Positions 23,517-34,795 are shown, numbered from the stretch's first letter. The stretch is DNA of 64,000 nt from Prochilodus magdalenae (GCA_024036415.1 JAMWET010001257.1:302501-366500), one strand, 5' to 3'. The notes: a model not told the origin generated them from the letters alone. Numbers and translations are program-made.

Positions 23517-25912
23517 TTCTCAGATACACAAAATATCATCTGCAGCCTAAAATTCAATTCTCATATTACCACACCACAGACGCCATCCTATAGTGCTCTA
23601 TACCACAACCCCCTATTCTATACTGTGTTTGCATCGTAGAGGCAGCCCAGGCTTTTCTCCTTCTATGCATAAAGCCCTGAGAAATGCAAAGCAGGAGCGA
23701 AACCCCTCCCCCTCTCCGATGGAGATGCTCTGCCTAATTAGAAAACAGCTATTAAAGGCACAGCTCTCTCTCTCTCTCTCTCTCTCTCGTTCCAGCGTTC
23801 CCTTTTTACTGTCTGAACAGAGACATACAGAGCTGCGGCGCCGCTGTATTCCTACATACATGCAAATTATTTACTGATATAATAATTAATATTTCCTATT
23901 TTTTTTAAAGGCTGGGATTTTGGGTCCCAACTCAAGTGTGCACCTTAATAGCTCCCAGGCTTAAAGGCCTAGACTGCCTTCCATCTCCACAGACTGCTCC
24001 CAGAACCTGCTTCCCGACTCTATGCATTCACAGCCCCCTCGAAAGACAGACCCCCTGTTCGCATGCCACATGCACTGCAACAAAAGCAGCTTGGTAATCA
24101 ATAAATGCATATGTGTACGCACGTCACTGGAACCCCAAAACATATCAGACGTATTAAAGGCAGAGCGTTTATGTGCACGGTGCGGCTAAACCCTGTCCGA
24201 ATGGCCTCGGCTGTGCTAAAGCGCTCCTGCGCCTTTAATTGGGGGCTCGCTCCTCTCTGCTCGTTCCTATGCAATTATGTTAATATGGGGATCTGCTCCT
24301 TTTTCATTAACAGGCAGCGGTTGCATCATTGTTTCCTTTATTTTTAAGCATCGCGTAGCGTGCACAGGCTCTCCTAGGCTCATGCCTTTTTTCCCCCCCA
24401 TCCTTTTCTCCGGTTTGGCGCACCTCTGAGGGAAAAGTGAGAAAATAATACAGGTTATGGCTGTTTTTTTTTTTTTTGATTTCATTTGCATACTCATTTG
24501 AATGGGCTGCCCGCGCCTAGATTAGCAGGAAGGTTGGTCGCTGATTGCCGTGCTTTCTTGGGAATAACCAGATCGCGTTAGACAGACCGGGTCCGGCGTG
24601 CCGTAAGTATGCTGATATACATATACATACATATATACATGTACACATCTATATGTATGATTTTCTCTCCAGGTAGACGATGTTTAAATGGCTTTAAATA
24701 TTTAAAAGATGACGCATCCGTTTTCGTTGAGCTGATCTTATCTGCTTAATGTCCGTTTGGCTTAAAAGTCACGATCCGGTCGATTCGTCATGATGATGCC
24801 AGCGCTCATCGCGATGGGTCCCTGCGTTTGGAGCATTAACACAGACAAATGGTAATGTTTGCATACCATCAGCAATCTACGTGAGGACAGCGGTGACCTT
24901 TTGCGCCACATAGCACGATCCTGCCTTTCCATCTCGACCACGAGACGCGCAGAGGCCTCCCTCGTTTCCCTCTTCCCGCTCGGATTCCGGCTGAGCCGCT
25001 CATGCGGCGGCACCACTTCTGCTGAGGCCACTCACGGTACGCTCGGAGAGCGTGCCAACGCCGTGCTATTAAAGGCTCTGGCAGCGGCCTTGAAACCCCT
25101 TCTCGATCTTACGTGCTGCTCAGTGTGAGCACCTCCATGGAGCCTATTGGCAAGGAGGGCACACAGAGAGCACTTGAGCTTCAGCAGGGGCCGGCTCTGC
25201 TTCGCCGGTCAAGAGGATGTCAAAAAATGTAGTGGGCTGACTTAAACGTTAGCGGTGAGGCAGATACCTCTCCAGGGCTTGGAGGAGAGTGCACTCCTGT
25301 TTTTATCTAAGGGGGAGGGAAAGAAGGAATGGATACAGGAAGCCGTTTTAGGAAAGCGATGCGTATTTGATGCTTGATCCGTCTCTCGCTCGTACGCTTC
25401 TTGGTTTTTACGAGGACGGTTATGAATATTCCTAATCACGTATGACGGGGCGGTCACATCCGTTCCGTTACAAATGACTAAATCAGGAGGCTTCATTTCC
25501 GTTCATTAGTTATCACGTTGCATGGTCTGCCGGTGCGTCAGGCCCAAAGCGTTTCTTGTCTTTTATTAATTTATTTCATTCATATTGACGATATCTGTGC
25601 ATGTGGAGGCACCAAAAGCAGCTCTGATTATATTTTCAAATGTTCGCACGCCATTTTACTGCTTACTGAATCAAACAGGCTGATATCTGTTGCCGCGCTT
25701 TTAAACAAACATGTCCTAAAATACTATACAGTATTGGAACACTCCTTATAACTTCACCCTGAGTGGGCGGGGCTAAGCGACTGCAGGCCGAAATACTATA
25801 TGTAAATATGCTGGACATTCCGAACAGGGTGAACAAACAACCTCACAGCTTATGGACGTTCTGAAACTGGAAACTAAACACACAGGACAAAACAGAGCAA
25901 CCTTGTAAGGTC

Positions 25913-26390
25913 TAAGGTGGTAGTAACCTCAGGCTCCTGCAGATGGCGCTGCATGAGGATGATAAGGCTATAAATCCCTGCGGGGTGTGAGTGACGGGAT
26001 CCATAGATTGAGAAGAGGTGCTACAGTGCAGGGAATGTCTCATTCCATGTGTGGTAAACGCTCCAGAGCAGATGTTAATGATTGGCTAAAAGGAGGGACT
26101 GCATGTGGGCGTGGCCAAAGACCATAGTGTGAAGGAAGTAGCTGAATCTGCAGGTGTGTGGAAGCGTACGGTCATACGGGTCTACCAGCAGTGGATACAA
26201 TCCCAGTCTACAGGGAATTCTCCTCGGAACTGTGCCAGGGAAGGCGTCCACCAAATCTGGACCACCTGACCAGTTCTCTGATGTAAGGGTGTCTGAACAC
26301 TCTACATCCAGAATCTGTCCAGTACATGCCCAATCCAGTCCCAGCTGTTACTGGTGCTGGTGGAGGTGTTACCCACTGTCAGGTACTGGT
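25913..26390 (+). mobile_element. Tc1-like element fragment (family D), 5' part
   Basis: Begins near GGTAGTAACCTCAGGCTCC and includes a helix-turn-helix-like frame (VKEVAESAGVWKRTVIRVYQ QWIQSQ) of the kind found at the N-terminus of Tc1 transposases. The catalytic part is absent. Nearly the same sequence occurs at 44206-44670 (same strand) and 19425-19845 (opposite strand). Confidence 0.7.
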
Positions 26391-26394
26391 GTTC

Positions 26395-28200
26395 TGATAT
26401 GGGCCGTGTTCTGCATCATGTTCTGCTATTATGTTATGTTAGCAAATTGGCTATGGGCTTCAACAAAAGGCGGCGCAGCAGGAAAACACAGAGACGAATA
26501 CCCTGCAGCCCTGCAGCATGGCCGAGGGAATATGCATGGAGCCCTCGTCCACATATTCGCTCCGTTCATTTGTTTTTTCCTTTCTCTTTTTTTCCCTTTT
26601 TTTTGCATGCGGAATGACCTAGCGGGGTAATTGGCGAGATCAGCATGGCTGATGGAGAGATGAAAGCGAGGTGGAGGCTTTACTGTGAACTAGGAATAAT
26701 GGCCAATGCTGGGTCTAATAGAGGCAATGATGTAAACCTACCTCATGCCAACACAGCCATTTTAGGAAGCAGGCAGCCAGCTTCTCCATCAAGATGGCTT
26801 CCTCGCACACAAACCCCTCATTCTGGGCTCCAATCTTCAGCATCTGGGGGGGGTGGGGGTAGGTGGGGGTGGTCCATGGCAACTGGCAGCAGCCTCTTTG
26901 TCCCCACTGGCACACAAGCGGCAGCCTCTTGCTCGCCGTGGGTTTTTTTCCCCCCTCTTCCCCTCCCGGTCCCCTCTCTGGGGGCACACATGGCACTAAA
27001 CGCTTCCGTTGATGGTGGGAGCTGCTGGGGGGCGAGGGGTGCTAGTGAAAAGAGGATGAGAGTTGACCATTATTTTCTATTCTTTCATTTGGGTGGTTGT
27101 GCCATTTTTTTTCCCCTGTCGTGCTCCATCAAGACAGTGTGAATGGCCTGGCAGTCACTATGGGGGGAAACAAGAAAGTAAAGCTCAATAAAAAAAAGCC
27201 CCCTTTTATCACCGCCAAAAGCGGATGTCATGGCAACTAGCGTATAATCTGTCTTTAGAGAGGGGGGAAAAAAATTAAGGGACAAAATAACTGTAATTCT
27301 TTTGTATTCTATGCAAAGCAACTTCACCGTAAAGAACTTGACGATTGCTCGGCTTTGCCGCTCCTTCTTCCTCGCTAAAGCCGCCCTCGTAAGTGGACCG
27401 CATGCTGTTAACGCTAAACGTAGCCATGTGGCTTCTCCCGGCTAGCCGCGCGGTTGACGTGGCAGTGGCAGCACAGGTGGGTGTACTAAATCAGCTTCAC
27501 GATCAATTGCTGTCCACCCATAATTTCATCGCTCGGGCCTTATTCAATTGAGCTGGGTAACCAGTTTAGCTGGAAAAGATCATTGTTAATGAATGATGAC
27601 AAAATTTCTTTGCACACATTAATTTTACATAAAGGTAATATGTAACGCCATAGTGACCCATAGGGTTTTATCGTCACTGAGACGGAGACAGACATATCAT
27701 TTCCTCTCTCTGATCATTTATCGCATTGAAGACCATCCCTCCACCCCCCACCACCACCACCGCCGCCCTCCCGGCCTAATGCCGACTGCGTATCCCGACG
27801 CACGCTGAAAGACGTTCGGATTCAGTCTCGGCCTCTTTGATCTTATCCATGATTCGTGTACAATGTATCTGGTGGCTTTTAACGGGGCATCCTTGAGTTC
27901 CGCGCGTTAGCTACGGTTCCACGTCATGCGTCGAGCCCACTCTGGTTTGACAGACCATAATAACTAAACTCATGTGTTTTATACCGAACACAAAATACCA
28001 TGTTACGTAACACGTTCTGCAGTTATCGGCGGCTTGGAACTAGAGCAGATGGTCTCTTTCGCCCGTGACCTCTGTGTTCCAACAAGCCAGTCAGATCTCT
28101 GAGCGCAACACGGGACGCGGATTTCTTTATTTTCGTCACTTTTGGAAAATCATGGGAATCCAGGACCTGTGTATATCGGCACTGGGGTTAAGGGCAGTTG
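26395..28200. other. non-coding, possibly regulatory
   Basis: Non-repetitive except homopolymer-rich patches (T runs near 26590, G/C runs near 26850 and 26945). A plus-strand frame 26645-27142 crosses such runs and has no recognisable domain. Confidence 0.5.
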
Positions 28201-28217
28201 GAGCGGTCAGAGACAGA

Positions 28218-28219
28218 GA

Positions 28220-28285
<66 letters not shown>

Positions 28286-28349
28286 GTTTGTTTTTGTATC
28301 ATATTGGGATGTGGGCCTATATTTATTACATATAAGTGTATGGTGTGTG

Positions 28350-28422
<73 letters not shown>
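28218..28422. repeat. (AC)n and (AT)n microsatellites
   Basis: (AC)n at 28220-28284 and (AT)n at 28353-28416, separated by about 70 bp. Confidence 0.97.
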
Positions 28423-28423
<1 letters not shown>

Positions 28424-28504
28424 GTGTGTGTTCCTGTATGCAATAATATAAACTACCCACAATTAACAATCTGTCCCATATGTATTTCATATTGTCGCAT
28501 GTTC

Positions 28505-28690
28505 TCCAAAATCACAACTTAACAGGAGAGGCCAAAAACCTAATTTAATTCTAATGTACGTCAATGGAACCAGACGTCTTTCCAAGCAGGTTTGGGGCAT
28601 TTCTGCTGGTCCGTTAATTATTTAATTATCCTACAATGTCAATGGCAGCCTCTGTGTTCACATGATGCATAAAAGTAAAGATTGACAAAA
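28505..28690. mobile_element. partial copy of the same MITE
   Basis: Shares TTCTCCAAAATCACAACTT, AACAGGAGAGGCCAAAAACC and AACCAGACGTCTTTCCAAGC; both outer termini are missing or changed. Confidence 0.65.
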
Positions 28691-29137
28691 TTAACGTACA
28701 TATGTGTAAGTACACATATGCTATATCCTATATATATAGTTAAAATATTAAAATCTATACAATGCTACCCACAAGTAATAAAACTTCCCGTATGTATAAA
28801 AGTATATCTGGTATTTATTGAAAATACACCCTACATGTATTACAACATATAATTATATATACGGAACAGCCTTATCAATGTGCTATAGTAGATATATTTA
28901 TATAGATGATATCTATGTGTATTAATGGGGCCCTATTTGTAATCATATGTATGTTTACATGTGTCCATACTTAATATACTAAATATATGTGTTATATACA
29001 TCTCAGTATGTATAAGAGTAGTCCTATATTAAATACCAGTGTCCATCTCTAATAAGACTCTCTGAAATGATTAACACAGTGTATTTATAAGGATAGGCAT
29101 ATGGGGTCAGCTCAGAGGTCCTGAAAACAGGCAAAAA

Positions 29138-29193
<56 letters not shown>
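29138..29193. repeat. (AC)n microsatellite
   Basis: About 28 AC units. Confidence 0.97.
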
Positions 29194-29196
<3 letters not shown>

Positions 29197-29696
29197 GAAA
29201 ACAAGGATGCACGGAGCGACGGGCTTTCAGTAAGCGTATTGAATGCGAGAGGCGAAAGATCCTGAAGCCTTTACTTCCTCCTGGTCGTCTAACTCCGATT
29301 CTGCACCGAGCGAGCACAAAGCTGAAGCTGAACACAAATACACAGCCTTGATCTGGGCCACACTTCCACCCACACCGAGCAGCAGAAACACCGGCCGCTC
29401 TGCCATTTCTGCTGCTCGCTGGTGGAGGCCCTGGTCTTTTGTATGCGGACCCCAGTGAAGTGCCTGAGGAGGGTGTAGATGTCGTGTTACGTAGCCGTGC
29501 TGCCGGTTATCCACACAACAGCTACCTGCTCCATTCACAAGCTGCACTGTGGTGGCACTTACTGGATGGTGTTGTTCCGCTGCATGGGTCCTCCGGTCTG
29601 TCACAAAGCCTCTGCGGTCAGGATGGAGCTGTGGGCTGGATAAGGGAAAGGAATGTTAACATTATACCTGTTTCAGTTAGCATTCTAATTATGTAG

Positions 29697-29762
29697 AAAT
29701 AATAATAATAATAATTATTATTATTATTATCATTATTATTGTTATTATTATTAATAATAACA
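29697..29762. repeat. (AAT)/(TTA) compound microsatellite
   Basis: AAT units followed by their inverse, ATT/TTA, forming a potential hairpin. Confidence 0.9.
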
Positions 29763-30489
29763 ATATTATAGGCTTCGGTCCACCTGTGACTCTTCAAGGT
29801 ACCTAGGTGGTGCATTCACAGCGTCTTTGTGGTCATAACAGGATACCGGTTCCCATCTAGAGACAATGCTGATGCTTATTGTGTGGGAAGCTATGACTAA
29901 CCACACAGGCCTCAGCCTGCAGCTCCACACACTACCTGTCCCACGATGGAGCCAGAGCTTCCTGAGGCACCTCGTTCAAGACCACGGTTGTGAGATCATC
30001 ACCCAGCCTGTTTACATAAACCCGTTACTACGGCGTCTAAAACCCCTACAGCGCTGACGCTACACGTTACGCCGTTACTCTAATCAGCCCAATTAATGAA
30101 CTGAAGTTCTACAATGCTGAGCCCTATCTCTCAAGCTGGTCGCGTGAAACGAAGCGTGTCCATCAATTAGCCCAGGGTGTGGTTCCGCTTTGCCTTAAAT
30201 ACGCTGATAAGTGCTATACGTTCTGGGTAGGCGGTGGGGGAGGGAGCGTGTTTAGCGATTGGCGCAAAAGCCAGGCCTGAAGGCTGCTGATCCGGCCCTG
30301 AGGACTTTGAGGCCCCTGAACAACGCTGGGAACAAAACCCACCGCCTCGTGGGAAACCCTCATGTTGGCCATTCACAAGGCCGTCCCAATCAAACCAATT
30401 AGAACCACAACATGCTCATCCCGGACCGCCGAGCGCCAATTACACTAGCTTACCAACCAGACAGGCGAGGCTGGCTGATTATGCGAGTC

Positions 30490-30860
30490 ACTGGCTACGT
30501 GGTCTAGAACTCCACACACTGGCTATGTAGTCTAGAACTCCACACACTGGCTATGTAGTCTAGAACTCCACACACTGGCTATGTGGTCTAGAACTCCACA
30601 CACTGGCTACGTGGTCTAGAACTCCACACACTGGCTACGTGGTCTAGAACTCCACACACTGGCTATGTGGTCTAGAACTCCACACACTGGCTACGTGGTC
30701 TAGAACTCTATGCAGTGGCTATGTGGTCTAGAACTCCACACACTGGCTATGTGGTCTAGAACTCCACACACTGGCTACGTGGTCTAGAACTCTATGCAGT
30801 GGCTATGTGGTCTAGAACTCCACACACTGGCTACGTGGTCTAGAACTCCACACACTGTCT
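30490..30860. repeat. 28-bp tandem repeat, ~13 units
   Basis: Unit GGCTACGTGGTCTAGAAC TCCACACACT with C/T variants; two units carry TCTATGCAGT at the end instead. No intervening spacers. Confidence 0.95.
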
Positions 30861-31584
30861 AAGCATTCTACACTGAAACAGGCAGTGGTTCCATATAGAA
30901 CCATGAGCACGCAAAAGAATAATATTTGTGATTAACATAAAATCTGCTGTACGTGTTCCCACACAGAACCCTTTTTGAGAATGGTTCTAGGTATTGCTAC
31001 AATGTCAAGCTAACAATAAAAGAACCTGTATATTTAAGCATATACAATACACTCTCCATCAACCTGAAGAACCATTGTGTTCCATGATATGGATTTTTCA
31101 CACGAGCTGAGCGTTCTAGACTCCTACACATTAGTAAAGTGTTCTAGATTGCTACACATTAAATTTAGCATTGTAGATTACTAAGTATAAGCTTAGTGTT
31201 CTAGAATTCTTGGCACTGGCTACACCTTCTAGATTTGATGTGTTCTAGACTATTTTGAGTGTTCTAGATGTCTACACGTTACCTAACTGCTCTAGTATTC
31301 TATGCAGTAGTTACATACATAGCTTAATGTTCTAGAATCAGAATAGCATTCAAGCTTAGTGTACCGGAGAGCACACAGTTCAGGGTCCCTGTAGGCCTGA
31401 GCGCTGATCCACACTGTGGACAGTGGTCCGTGTCTGGAACCTTGTTGGGTTCTGCTATACAGAGGATATCTGGAAGCTTTCAGACAACCTATCACCAGCC
31501 TTTCAGACTCGTTCGTTTCTGAACTGTCGCCGTGCTTTTCATGTTGACACAGGGCTTAACACGGTACCTTAGCACAGTGTGCTG

Positions 31585-31712
31585 CTCGCTCTCTCTCTTT
31601 CAAGCCTCTCTCTCTGTCTCCAACTCTCTCTCTGCCTCTCTCACTCCATCTTTCTCTTTCTCTCTCTCTCATCTCCATCTCTTTCACTCTCATCCCATCT
31701 CTCTCTCTCTCT
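31585..31712. repeat. CT-rich tract
   Basis: Pyrimidine-rich run of interrupted CT units. Confidence 0.85.
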
Positions 31713-32089
31713 GTGATTGCATGTGCAAAAAGTCAAAAAGTCTGCAAAGATCAGAGCATTATTAACGAGTTGATATATAATTCTAACTAGTATATATAAA
31801 GTCATTCCTTACTTCCTGTCTTTTCTTTCAAATTTTTTTAGAAGACTGGAACAATCTGTTTAATAAACCAGTTCATATAACATTCTAGAAATATTACACA
31901 TATTAAATACACACAGCAGCATGAGGGGCTAATATTCCATCCTGTTAAAAAAATTAAAATAAATAAAAACAAATACACTGAAAATATATTTTAGGTCTTA
32001 AAAGTGTATTTATGATTTTAACCATTCATCCACTTTCAGGCCTGTGCAGACCTGCACGGTGTCCAACAGCAGCCTGGATGACCCGAACC

Positions 32090-32600
32090 AGCCTGTATTA
32101 ATCCGAATCAGTCTGCATTAATCTGAATCAATCTACATTAATCTGAATCAGCCAGCATTAATCCGAATCAGTCTGCATTAATCCGAATCAGACAGCATTA
32201 ATCCGAATCAGACAGCATTAATCCGAATCAGACAGCATTAATCTGAATCAGTCTGCATTAATCTGAATCAGCCTGCATTAATCTGAATCAGTCTGCATTA
32301 ATCTGAATCAGCCTGCATTAATCTGAATCAGTCTGCATTAATCTGAATCAGCCTGCATTAATCTGAATCAGAAAGCATTAATCTGAAACAGTCTGTATTA
32401 ATCCGAATCAACCTGTATTAATCCGAATCAATCTGCATTAATCTGAATCAGTTTGCATTCATCTGAATCAGACAGCATTAATCTGAATCAGCCTGTATTA
32501 ATCCGAATCAATCTGCATTAATCTGAATCAGTCTGCATTAATCCGAATCAGTCTGCATTAATCCGAATCAGTCTGCATTAATCCGAATCAGCCTGAATGG
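32090..32600. repeat. 20-bp tandem repeat, ~25 units
   Basis: Unit ATCCGAATCAGTCTGCATTA with C/T and other variants, strict 20-bp period. It ends about 80 bp from the donor of the mir-9 exon, so it would lie at the start of the next host intron. Confidence 0.95.
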
Positions 32601-32677
32601 AGGCTAGCGATCTGGATTAAGGGTTATTCCTCGTAGTTGGAAAAAGCCTCTAAAATAAATTCTAGCACGCTGCTTAC

Positions 32678-32864
32678 CTTGCAGAGCTCCCACCGGGGGC
32701 ACTTGGGTGCGCGAGCGCCTCCCGCTCTCCCGCAGTAGAGGAGGCCGTTCCTACTTTCGGTTATCTAGCTTTATGACGGCACGTAAACACTCATACAGCT
32801 AGATAACCAAAGACAGCAGCAGCCTCCCAATCTCTCGACTCGCGGAGCGGCTCGCGCGGGACAC
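32678..32864 (-). ncRNA. internal exon of the mir-9 host transcript
   Basis: The hairpin is bracketed by good splice signals on the same strand. Upstream is a branch-point-like GTGCTAAC, a pyrimidine tract and CGTTTAG (AG at 32865-32866). Downstream is GCAAG followed by GTAAGC (donor at 32672-32677). A 187-nt exon containing the whole precursor follows from these sites. pri-miR-9 genes are known as spliced host RNAs. The 3' exons are not identified; a 20-bp tandem array starts less than 100 bp beyond the donor. Confidence 0.7.
32740..32827 (-). ncRNA. mir9: mir-9 precursor hairpin, mir-9-3-like
   Basis: The minus strand carries the complete 23-nt miR-9-5p at 32791-32813 (starts TCTTTGGTTATC) and the 22-nt miR-9-3p at 32753-32774 (starts ATAAAGCTAGAT). 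A 16-nt loop separates them and outer GGAGGC/GCCTCC pairing closes the hairpin. miR-9 is a deeply conserved neural microRNA that promotes neuronal differentiation, with targets including Hes/her genes and REST (family knowledge). Vertebrates have several paralogues. The GGAGGC flank, the GCCGTC loop end and the AGTAGRAA flank resemble human mir-9-3 as I recall it, and kif7 12 kb away fits that locus. Identity as miR-9 is near certain; the paralogue number is an inference. Confidence 0.97.
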
Positions 32865-33028
32865 CTAAACGACAAGGAGGAGAGGTTAGCACGCGCGCGG
32901 GCCAAGCAGGAGAGGCGGCACTGAGCGGGGCGCACGTGGGACGGAGGATCCTCCATCCATCCTCCGGGCGCACGTGCACAATAGAAGGCAAGCGTTGCTC
33001 CTCGGCACCTATCTATTATTAGCACCAC

Positions 33029-33072
33029 CGTCAAAAATAAATAAATAAATAAATAAATACTTAATAAATAAA
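33029..33072. repeat. (AATA)n microsatellite
   Basis: About 7 units just upstream (on the minus strand) of the mir-9 exon acceptor region. Confidence 0.9.
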
Positions 33073-33074
33073 AA

Positions 33075-34200
33075 AATGTAAAGACTTTTTTTGTATTCCA
33101 AATTATTAGTTTCTATCTGACACAAATTAGCACATGTGTGTGTACGTATATGTATAAACCATATCTTCTCATATGGTTTAGGTTTTTTCCAGCAAATAAA
33201 AGTCCTAATCAGACTAATTATAAAAATTACTGCTAAAAATAATTATTAAAAACTCCGTTAAAATGTGAAAATAGAATATGTGTAAAAGTATATGCTTCGG
33301 CTCGTCAGCTACCTAGACTTTACCAGCATATTCAATTTTCTCAGTTTTTAATTTTTAATGAAATACTAAGAGAGTGCTAAATTCAGTATGGAATATAATT
33401 GAATTTGAAAATTTGTAAATTAATGTGTTTTAAAATTTCATAAGAAGTTCAAAAAAAATCATACAAAGAAAAAAAAGGTTAAATAGCCAATATTTTAATT
33501 CATAAACTACAATAAAATAAATAAAAAAAAACAAACTGAAGGAAAATCAAACAATCAAACTACAAGCTGCTGTGACGTCAGGGCAGTTTTAATTGGCCTA
33601 CCTGTTGTGCTGGCACGTGACTCTTATTAACGCAACTTCAAACTTCCAGCTAACAGATTTGGCGCGTGCGGAAATTAGCGTGCAAATGATCTCAGGTTCG
33701 TGGGCCTTTTATTTTCTCTCTTTTGGAATTTTGTTTTCTTAGAATTTCTTGAAATTTTCTTAGAACTAGACAAAACAAGGAGTCACAAATCAACGACAAT
33801 CAATACAAATGAACAGACAACGATTATTATTATTATTATTATTATTGTTGTTGTTGGACTCGGGTTTTTTTTTTTTTTTTTAGATTTCAGTTTATGCTGT
33901 GTGTTGATTGTATGAAGGCCATATTTTATATATGTCCTTGAATATAACACAGCAGCCAATGATAAGCAGCCGTGATATGAGCACGTGCTGAGTTGCACAG
34001 AGCACATAGAAAAGCAGAGGCACCTATAACGATGAATAAAAGCCCGCACCGGTTAATCAGCACCTGGACCGTCCAGCTGGCCGCTAATGAACCCGTGCAG
34101 AAGTGATCGAACAGTGCGAGCGTTAATTCAGCACTGCTTTCGCAACTTTCACAACTTCAGGAATTTAATGAGCCCAGACGTTGTGAAGGACAGGGATTAG
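33075..34200. other. putative first intron of the mir-9 host
   Basis: AT-rich 33070-33560, then single-copy sequence 33560-33720, an (ATT)n/(TTG)n run at 33825-33860 and a T run. Contains a REST-like half site at 34056-34074. No coding segment. Confidence 0.5.
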
Positions 34201-34209
34201 AACTCCTAC

Positions 34210-34480
34210 CTCTCAGCAGGTCCTCGGCGCTGCTCCGAGTCACGACCAGCCTGGCACAGTTCGGGGCTCCGCGAGAGGCGATAAAGGGTTCAGAGCTCAT
34301 ACAAAAAAACACCACCACCATCTTCATCATCAGCATCATCTTCATCATCACCGCCGCTTCCCTCTCCGGAGCTTCTCTATACAGATCCAGGGAGCGAGCT
34401 GCCAGCTTATTTCCAGGATGGGGAATTCAGACTCACAGCAGCACCTCTCGCTCTCTCTCTAAAGCTCACTTTAGAGGGTT
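34210..34480 (-). ncRNA. probable first exon of the mir-9 host transcript
   Basis: On the minus strand a GC-richer stretch ends in CTGAGAG followed by a donor GTAGGA (34204-34209). It lies just downstream of a CRE/CCAAT region (34630-34730), so transcription would run towards mir-9, with the next good acceptor at 32865. An ATG at 34349-34351 opens a frame rich in Met/Lys and then hydrophobic residues (MVVVFFCM). Joined to 32864 it would code for 71 residues. The upper limit (transcription start) is a guess; only the donor is seen directly. Confidence 0.5.
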
Positions 34481-34624
34481 CTAGACTCGTGCTAATCGGC
34501 AGGTGCTGGAACATCAGTCCATCCATCCATCCATCCATCCCCCGTCTCTCTGAGCCTGCGCTGCTCTCTCCTGCTCTCACTCTCCTGCTTTGCTCTAAAC
34601 GCCTCCAGCTCAGTCACTTCTCTC

Positions 34625-34750
34625 CTGCAGTGACGTCACCGAGGCAGCAGGGGCTGGCGGGCGACCAATCGGAGAGCAGGAAAGAAAGCACGCGGGGCCA
34701 GTCAGAAAGAGAGAGGCGAGAACCAATCAGAGAGGAGGAGAAAAAAATAA
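34625..34750. promoter_or_regulatory. CRE/CCAAT promoter-like region for the mir-9 host
   Basis: A perfect CRE palindrome TGACGTCA at 34631-34638 is followed by two CCAAT boxes, GACCAATCGG (about 34674) and AACCAATCAG (about 34722). The sequence is GC-richer than its surroundings. It is 150-250 bp upstream of the putative host exon on the minus strand. No TATA box is obvious. The CCAAT motifs are on the plus strand, so the promoter could also be bidirectional; I see no plus-strand gene. Confidence 0.5.
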
Positions 34751-34795
34751 AACCGTCACTGAGATGGAAGATAGCATGTGAGGGAATTCATACTC

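Larger units (their letters stand above)
17446..24491. promoter_or_regulatory. cluster of perfect POU octamer sites
   Basis: Perfect octamers (ATGCAAAT or its inverse) at 17446, 18631, 22061, 23308, 23860 and 24484. The one at 17446 is next to an inverted CCAAT box. No coding sequence was found in this stretch. I propose it as a candidate enhancer zone; only the motifs are observed. Confidence 0.35.
22435..25905. other. non-coding, possibly regulatory
   Basis: Holds four motif-rich patches: the octamer/NFI patch (23308), octamers at 23860 and 24484, and a TATGCAATTATGTTAAT homeobox/POU-like stretch near 24269 with CATTGTTT (SOX-like) 60 bp further. A 169-codon minus frame at 22512-23021 has no recognisable similarity. 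Confidence 0.5.
28695..30485. other. no gene recognised
   Basis: AT-rich to 29130; 29200-29680 is GC-richer with overlapping frames on both strands (minus 29227-29604, 125 codons) that I cannot match to anything. 30060-30480 is non-repetitive. An exon in 29.2-29.7 kb cannot be excluded. Confidence 0.45.

Noticed and set aside
26645..27142. 165-codon plus-strand frame
   Set aside because: Crosses G and T homopolymers and has no recognisable domain; more likely non-coding DNA.
28136..28522. Thr/His and Tyr/Ile repeat frames
   Set aside because: Translations of (AC)n and (AT)n microsatellites.
30490..32600. Regular arrays that might suggest a CRISPR locus
   Set aside because: The units follow head to tail without unique spacers, and the genome is eukaryotic.
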